DNA of 10,053 nt from DATLMR01 sp035634255. Its GTDB lineage: Bacteria > Acidobacteriota > Blastocatellia > UBA7656. The DNA is taken from NCBI GenBank assembly GCA_035634255.1, contig DASQDI010000149.1, positions 1-10,053 of the forward strand, written 5' to 3'. This document shows positions 6,848-10,053 of this stretch, piece after piece. Under the pieces are notes generated by a model, which did no database searches, had not been told where the DNA came from, and worked only from the letters and a program-made list of their open reading frames with translations. Both the position numbers and the translations under genes were made by a program. The stretch's first letter is position 1, and each line of letters opens with the position of its first letter.

Positions 6848-6881
6848 AAGGGGCAGGGCTCGCCCGCAAGCCCTGCCCCTT
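6848..6881 (-). terminator. Strong GC hairpin after the amidohydrolase gene, no U-tract
   Basis: AAGGGGCAGGGCT (6848-6860) and its exact complement AGCCCTGCCCCTT (6869-6881) form a perfect 13-bp stem with an 8-base loop. It begins 36 bp after the amidohydrolase stop codon, and a smaller GGGGG-CCG-CCCCC hairpin (6905-6917) lies directly after that stop. Neither strand has a run of T after the stem, so it is not a textbook intrinsic terminator. It probably halts or pauses polymerase with help, or protects the 3' end of the mRNA. Confidence 0.6.
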
Positions 6882-6917
6882 GCCGATTAATTCCCAACTC
6901 ATCCGGGGGCCGCCCCC

Positions 6918-9900
6918 TCACCTCTCCCAGAAGAACTTGTCTCTCGGCTTCGCGTCCGGGTAGACCTGGTCCATGTTGGCCGTGTCGTAGAGCCAGCCGT
7001 TGATCATCACGAACCGGATCGTCTCCGTGTTGCGGATGTCGTCGAGGGGGCTCTTGTCCATGACCATCAGGTCCGCGAGCTTACCCGGCTCGATGGAGCC
7101 GATGTCCTTGCCGAGCCCGAGGTATTCGGCCCCGTAAATCGTGCTCGCGCGGATGGCTTCGAGCGCGGACATGCCGCCCTGTTTGAACATCCACATCTCC
7201 CAGTGCGCGCCGAGCCCCTGAAGCTGGCCGTGCGCCCCCAGCTGAATGCGCCCGCCCGCGCGCAGAATGTCCTTCGCGGTTTTGGCGAGTTCGATGTGGT
7301 AGAAGTCGTCGTCGGGGGCCATCATCCTCCTCCTCGACCGCGCGTCTATCACCCCGCGGGGGGTGAACCTGAGCAGCCTCTGGTTCTCCCAGACGTTCGT
7401 CTTCTGGTACCAGTAATTCTCCCCCCAGAGGCCCCCGTAGCCGACTATGAGCGTGGGCGTATAGCCGGTCTTGCTCTTCGCGAGGAGCGTGACGGCGTCT
7501 TTGTAAAGCGGGGCGACCGGGATGGCGTGCTCGATCCCGGTGTGGCCGTCCAGGATCATGGTCATGTTGTGGTAGTAGGTCGAGCCGCCTTCCGGCACGA
7601 CCATCATATTCAGTTCGCGCGCTGCCTTGACCACCTGCTGCCTCTGACTGCGCCGCGGCTGGTTGTAGCTCTTGACGCTGAAGGCCCCGACCGCCTTCAT
7701 CCTCGCCAGGTGGCCCTTCGCGTCCGCGTAGCCGTTGATCACGGCCTTCTCGGTGTTCTCCGCTCCGTAGAGTATGTAGCCGGTCGAGAATATCCGCGGG
7801 CCGACCATCCTCCCCGCCTTCACCATCTCCGACTGCGCGAAGACCGACTGGGTCGAGGCCGACGGGTCGTGCGTGGTCGTCACCCCGTAAGCGAGGTTGG
7901 CGTAGTAAGGCCACTGCTTTTCCGGGAGGATGTCGAGCGTGTTGTAGCTCATGTGCGCGTGCACGTCGACGATGCCGGGCATGATCGTCTTGCCCGCCAT
8001 GTCCATCCTGCGCGCGCCCGCGGGGACCTGCACGCCCGCGCCGACGGCTTTGATCCGGTTGCCTTCGACCAGGACGGTCCCGCGCTCGATCACCTCGTCG
8101 CCTTTCATCGTGATGATGCGCGCGTTCGTGAGGGCGACCAGCCCGCGCGGCTTCGCCGAGTCGAACTCGAAGCCGATCCTGGTGGTTTTTGCCTCCGGCG
8201 CTTTCTCGTCCTTGTCTGGCTGCCTGAAGATATTTTCGAGCGTCTGCTCATGGAAGTTCTCGCCCGTGGTCCACTGCACGGACTTGCCGTCGGGCGACCA
8301 CGCGAGCCAGTCCCCCGAGCTCGCAGATACAGTCTTGACCGGCACTATCGTTTCGGTCGCGCTGAGCTTCAGGGTCTTCCCGGTCTTCGGGAACGGCGCG
8401 AGGTACAGCTTGTGCAGCTCCTTGAAGAAGACCCACTGGCCGTCGGGCGACGGGACGACCTCCGCCGCGTACTTCGACTCGATGTGCGGGCGGTAGTCGT
8501 CGCCCGTGAGCTTCACGCTGCTCAGGTAAGTGACCCCATCCTTCGTCTCCATGAAGTAGATGCGCTCGCCTTTGGGGTCGAAAGTCAGGATAGGCATGCG
8601 CGCGTTCGAGCCGCGGCTGAAGAGGTCGGCCACGTAGTGGTGCTGTCTGCCGTCCCAGTAGTGAATCTCGAACGTCGATTCGCTCGCGAGGTCTTCCTCG
8701 TGGTAGACGCTGCCGCGCCCCTTTAGGTAGGCGACCTTGCCGCCGTCGGGCGAGAAGACGGGGTTGGCGTACTGGTCCCCGACCGCCGTGATCTTTCGCG
8801 CGTTCGAGCCGTCGCGGTTCGCCACCCAGACCGCTCCCTTCTCCGAGTCGGACCACGTGACGTAGGTGATCTTCGAGCCGTCGCGGCTGACGTTCGGGGA
8901 GTATTCGAGGTGGTTCGATTTGAGGAGGGGCCGGGGCGCCCGCTCGCCGTCTTTGACGTAGAGCTTACCGAGCGCGCTGTAGAGTATCACGTCATTGTTG
9001 CGCCTGGCCCACCTGAGCAGCTTCGCGCTGTCGCGGTCGGGCGCGACCTGCTGCTCGAAGCGGACGGCGTCGGTCACCTTCTGCGAGACGTGGGCGGTGA
9101 AGGGGATCGGGGTCGCCTGCTCGGAGTCGATGTTGACGCGGACGAATTTGCCCTTCGCCGTGATTACGATGCTCTTGCCGTCGGGCGTCCAGCCATAGCC
9201 GGGGTAAGTCCCGAAGACGGCCCATGTCTCCTGCTGGTCGCGCGTGAGGTTGTCGTAAACCTGCCACTCCCTCCCGCTCTCGATCTCGCGCAGGTAGAGC
9301 GCGGTCTTCAGCCCGTCGCGCCTGATGAATGACAGGTACCTGCCGTCGGGCGAGACCTGCGGGCGGATGGAGCCTCCGGGCGCGTTCACGAACTGCGAGC
9401 GGCGCGCGGTCGTGAAATCGTACCGCTCGATCCAGTAGATGTTGCCGTAGACGTTCTTGTTGTAATCGAACGCGGTGCTCGCCACGAAGTAGACGAACCT
9501 ACCGCTCGGGTCCACGGCGGGCTCGCCGACGTTCGCGGTCCAGTTGGCCTTCTCGGTCAACTGCACCCCGGTCCCCCCTCCGTTGACGTGGTACATCCAT
9601 ATCTCGCCGGCCCCGAGCGAGCGCGTGTCGACGAAGTGCTTGCGCATCACGAGGTACTGCCCGTCGGGCGTCCAGGCGGGGCTGTTGACGAGGCGGTAAG
9701 TCTCTTTAGTTATCTGCCGCCTGTTCTGCCCGCTGGCGTCCATCACCCAGACGTTATCGCCCCCGTCGCGGTCGGAGGTGAAGGCGATGAGCTTGCCGTC
9801 GGGGCTGAATTGCGGTTGCGCCTCCCATGAGACGCCCCCCGAAAGCAGCTCGGCGCGGCCCCCGGTGATCGGCATTTTGTAAATGTCGCCCAGGAGGTCG

Positions 9901-10053
9901 AAGACTATGGTCCTGCCGTCGGGCGAGACATCGCAGCTCATCCATGTGCCTTCGTCGGAGTCGTTTTCGACCTCGGCAGTCGGGCCGTGGTCGCCTTCAA
10001 CGTCCCACGGTTCCGGCTTCTTCGTCGCCTCCTGGTAGGGCAGGCCGTACGCG
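6918..10053 (-). CDS. TolB-like beta-propeller amidohydrolase, N-terminus outside window
   Basis: This is a large two-domain, probably exported hydrolase. The reading frame stays open past the Met at 9941 to the window edge, adding 37 codons (containing PWDVEGDHGP and EGTW). That Met is therefore internal, and the true start and any signal peptide lie beyond the edge. Numbering from that Met, residues 1-560 contain about eleven propeller-type S/T-PDG motifs, for example at 6, 46, 91, 197, 252, 397, 498 and 549. Residues about 600-1000 form an amidohydrolase barrel related to imidazolonepropionase-like enzymes: PGIVDVHAHMS with metal ligands H661 and H663, K757 as candidate carboxylated lysine, H805 in GIEHA, and the closing GSIEPGKLADLMVMD. 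Where most relatives have an active-site GTD motif this protein has GAHGQL with H904, and the usual first barrel histidine appears as E784, which may be normal for this subfamily. The substrate is unknown; a cyclic amide or dipeptide is plausible. A strong hairpin follows the stop. Confidence 0.92.
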   Translation of the reverse strand, partial: AYGLPYQEATKKPEPWDVEGDHGPTAEVENDSDEGTWMSCDVSPDGRTIVFDLLGDIYKMPITGGRAELLSGGVSWEAQPQFSPDGKLIAFTSDRDGGDNVWVMDASGQNRRQITKETYRLVNSPAWTPDGQYLVMRKHFVDTRSLGAGEIWMYHVNGGGTGVQLTEKANWTANVGEPAVDPSGRFVYFVASTAFDYNKNVYGNIYWIERYDFTTARRSQFVNAPGGSIRPQVSPDGRYLSFIRRDGLKTALYLREIESGREWQVYDNLTRDQQETWAVFGTYPGYGWTPDGKSIVITAKGKFVRVNIDSEQATPIPFTAHVSQKVTDAVRFEQQVAPDRDSAKLLRWARRNNDVILYSALGKLYVKDGERAPRPLLKSNHLEYSPNVSRDGSKITYVTWSDSEKGAVWVANRDGSNARKITAVGDQYANPVFSPDGGKVAYLKGRGSVYHEEDLASESTFEIHYWDGRQHHYVADLFSRGSNARMPILTFDPKGERIYFMETKDGVTYLSSVKLTGDDYRPHIESKYAAEVVPSPDGQWVFFKELHKLYLAPFPKTGKTLKLSATETIVPVKTVSASSGDWLAWSPDGKSVQWTTGENFHEQTLENIFRQPDKDEKAPEAKTTRIGFEFDSAKPRGLVALTNARIITMKGDEVIERGTVLVEGNRIKAVGAGVQVPAGARRMDMAGKTIMPGIVDVHAHMSYNTLDILPEKQWPYYANLAYGVTTTHDPSASTQSVFAQSEMVKAGRMVGPRIFSTGYILYGAENTEKAVINGYADAKGHLARMKAVGAFSVKSYNQPRRSQRQQVVKAARELNMMVVPEGGSTYYHNMTMILDGHTGIEHAIPVAPLYKDAVTLLAKSKTGYTPTLIVGYGGLWGENYWYQKTNVWENQRLLRFTPRGVIDARSRRRMMAPDDDFYHIELAKTAKDILRAGGRIQLGAHGQLQGLGAHWEMWMFKQGGMSALEAIRASTIYGAEYLGLGKDIGSIEPGKLADLMVMDKSPLDDIRNTETIRFVMINGWLYDTANMDQVYPDAKPRDKFFWER

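Noticed and set aside
7203..8726. Long open frame of 507 codons on the plus strand
   Set aside because: It lies antisense within the amidohydrolase gene, has an Arg/Val/Asp/His-rich composition typical of reverse-strand frames in GC-rich genes, and shows no recognisable domain.
1..10053. CRISPR array, tRNA, rRNA, insertion sequence or prophage gene
   Set aside because: No regular spaced repeats, no tRNA-like folds noticed, no transposase or integrase motifs, and almost the whole window is filled by chromosomal-type genes on one strand.

Overview
The window is a GC-rich bacterial segment in which every supportable gene lies on the minus strand, so transcription runs from right to left. Several features fit a Gram-negative soil-type bacterium: secreted enzymes, an AttH/CrtC-like lipocalin next to an FtsX-type ABC transporter, and a TolB-propeller amidohydrolase. 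The combination of a large M28 peptidase and a propeller amidohydrolase resembles Acidobacteriota. That assignment is an impression from protein style; the window holds no rRNA or marker gene that could prove it.

Layout in the direction of transcription. (1) From beyond the right edge to 6918 runs a large TolB-like beta-propeller plus amidohydrolase protein whose N-terminus lies outside the window. (2) The region 6917-6727 is a compact regulatory zone. It holds a strong GC hairpin, an AT-rich 20-bp perfect palindrome overlapping a candidate promoter, and a 5' leader in which two mutually exclusive hairpins can form around the Shine-Dalgarno sequence of the next gene. (3) 6726-6337 encodes a single-domain response regulator. 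(4) 6265-1809 is a tight three-gene unit: an ABC ATPase, a ten-helix double-FtsX permease that overlaps the ATPase gene by 26 bp, and a secreted AttH/CrtC-like lipocalin 16 bp further on. (5) After a 93-bp AT-richer gap comes a secreted M28 zinc aminopeptidase (1715-42), which may be in the same transcript or have its own promoter.

The ATPase-permease-lipocalin trio has the gene order of the Agrobacterium attEFGH type of locus, with the two permeases apparently fused. It probably moves a lipid or lipophilic molecule, or transmits mechanical work across the inner membrane, with the lipocalin as periplasmic partner. The upstream response regulator has no kinase in view and no output domain, so its link to the transporter is positional only. 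The two large secreted hydrolases flanking the unit suit a scavenging, peptide-degrading lifestyle.

No tRNA, rRNA, CRISPR array, insertion sequence or phage gene was found. The region reads as ordinary chromosome. The most unusual signals are the leader and palindrome upstream of the response regulator, the non-standard metal site of the amidohydrolase, and the SD-less, possibly leaderless start of the ABC operon.
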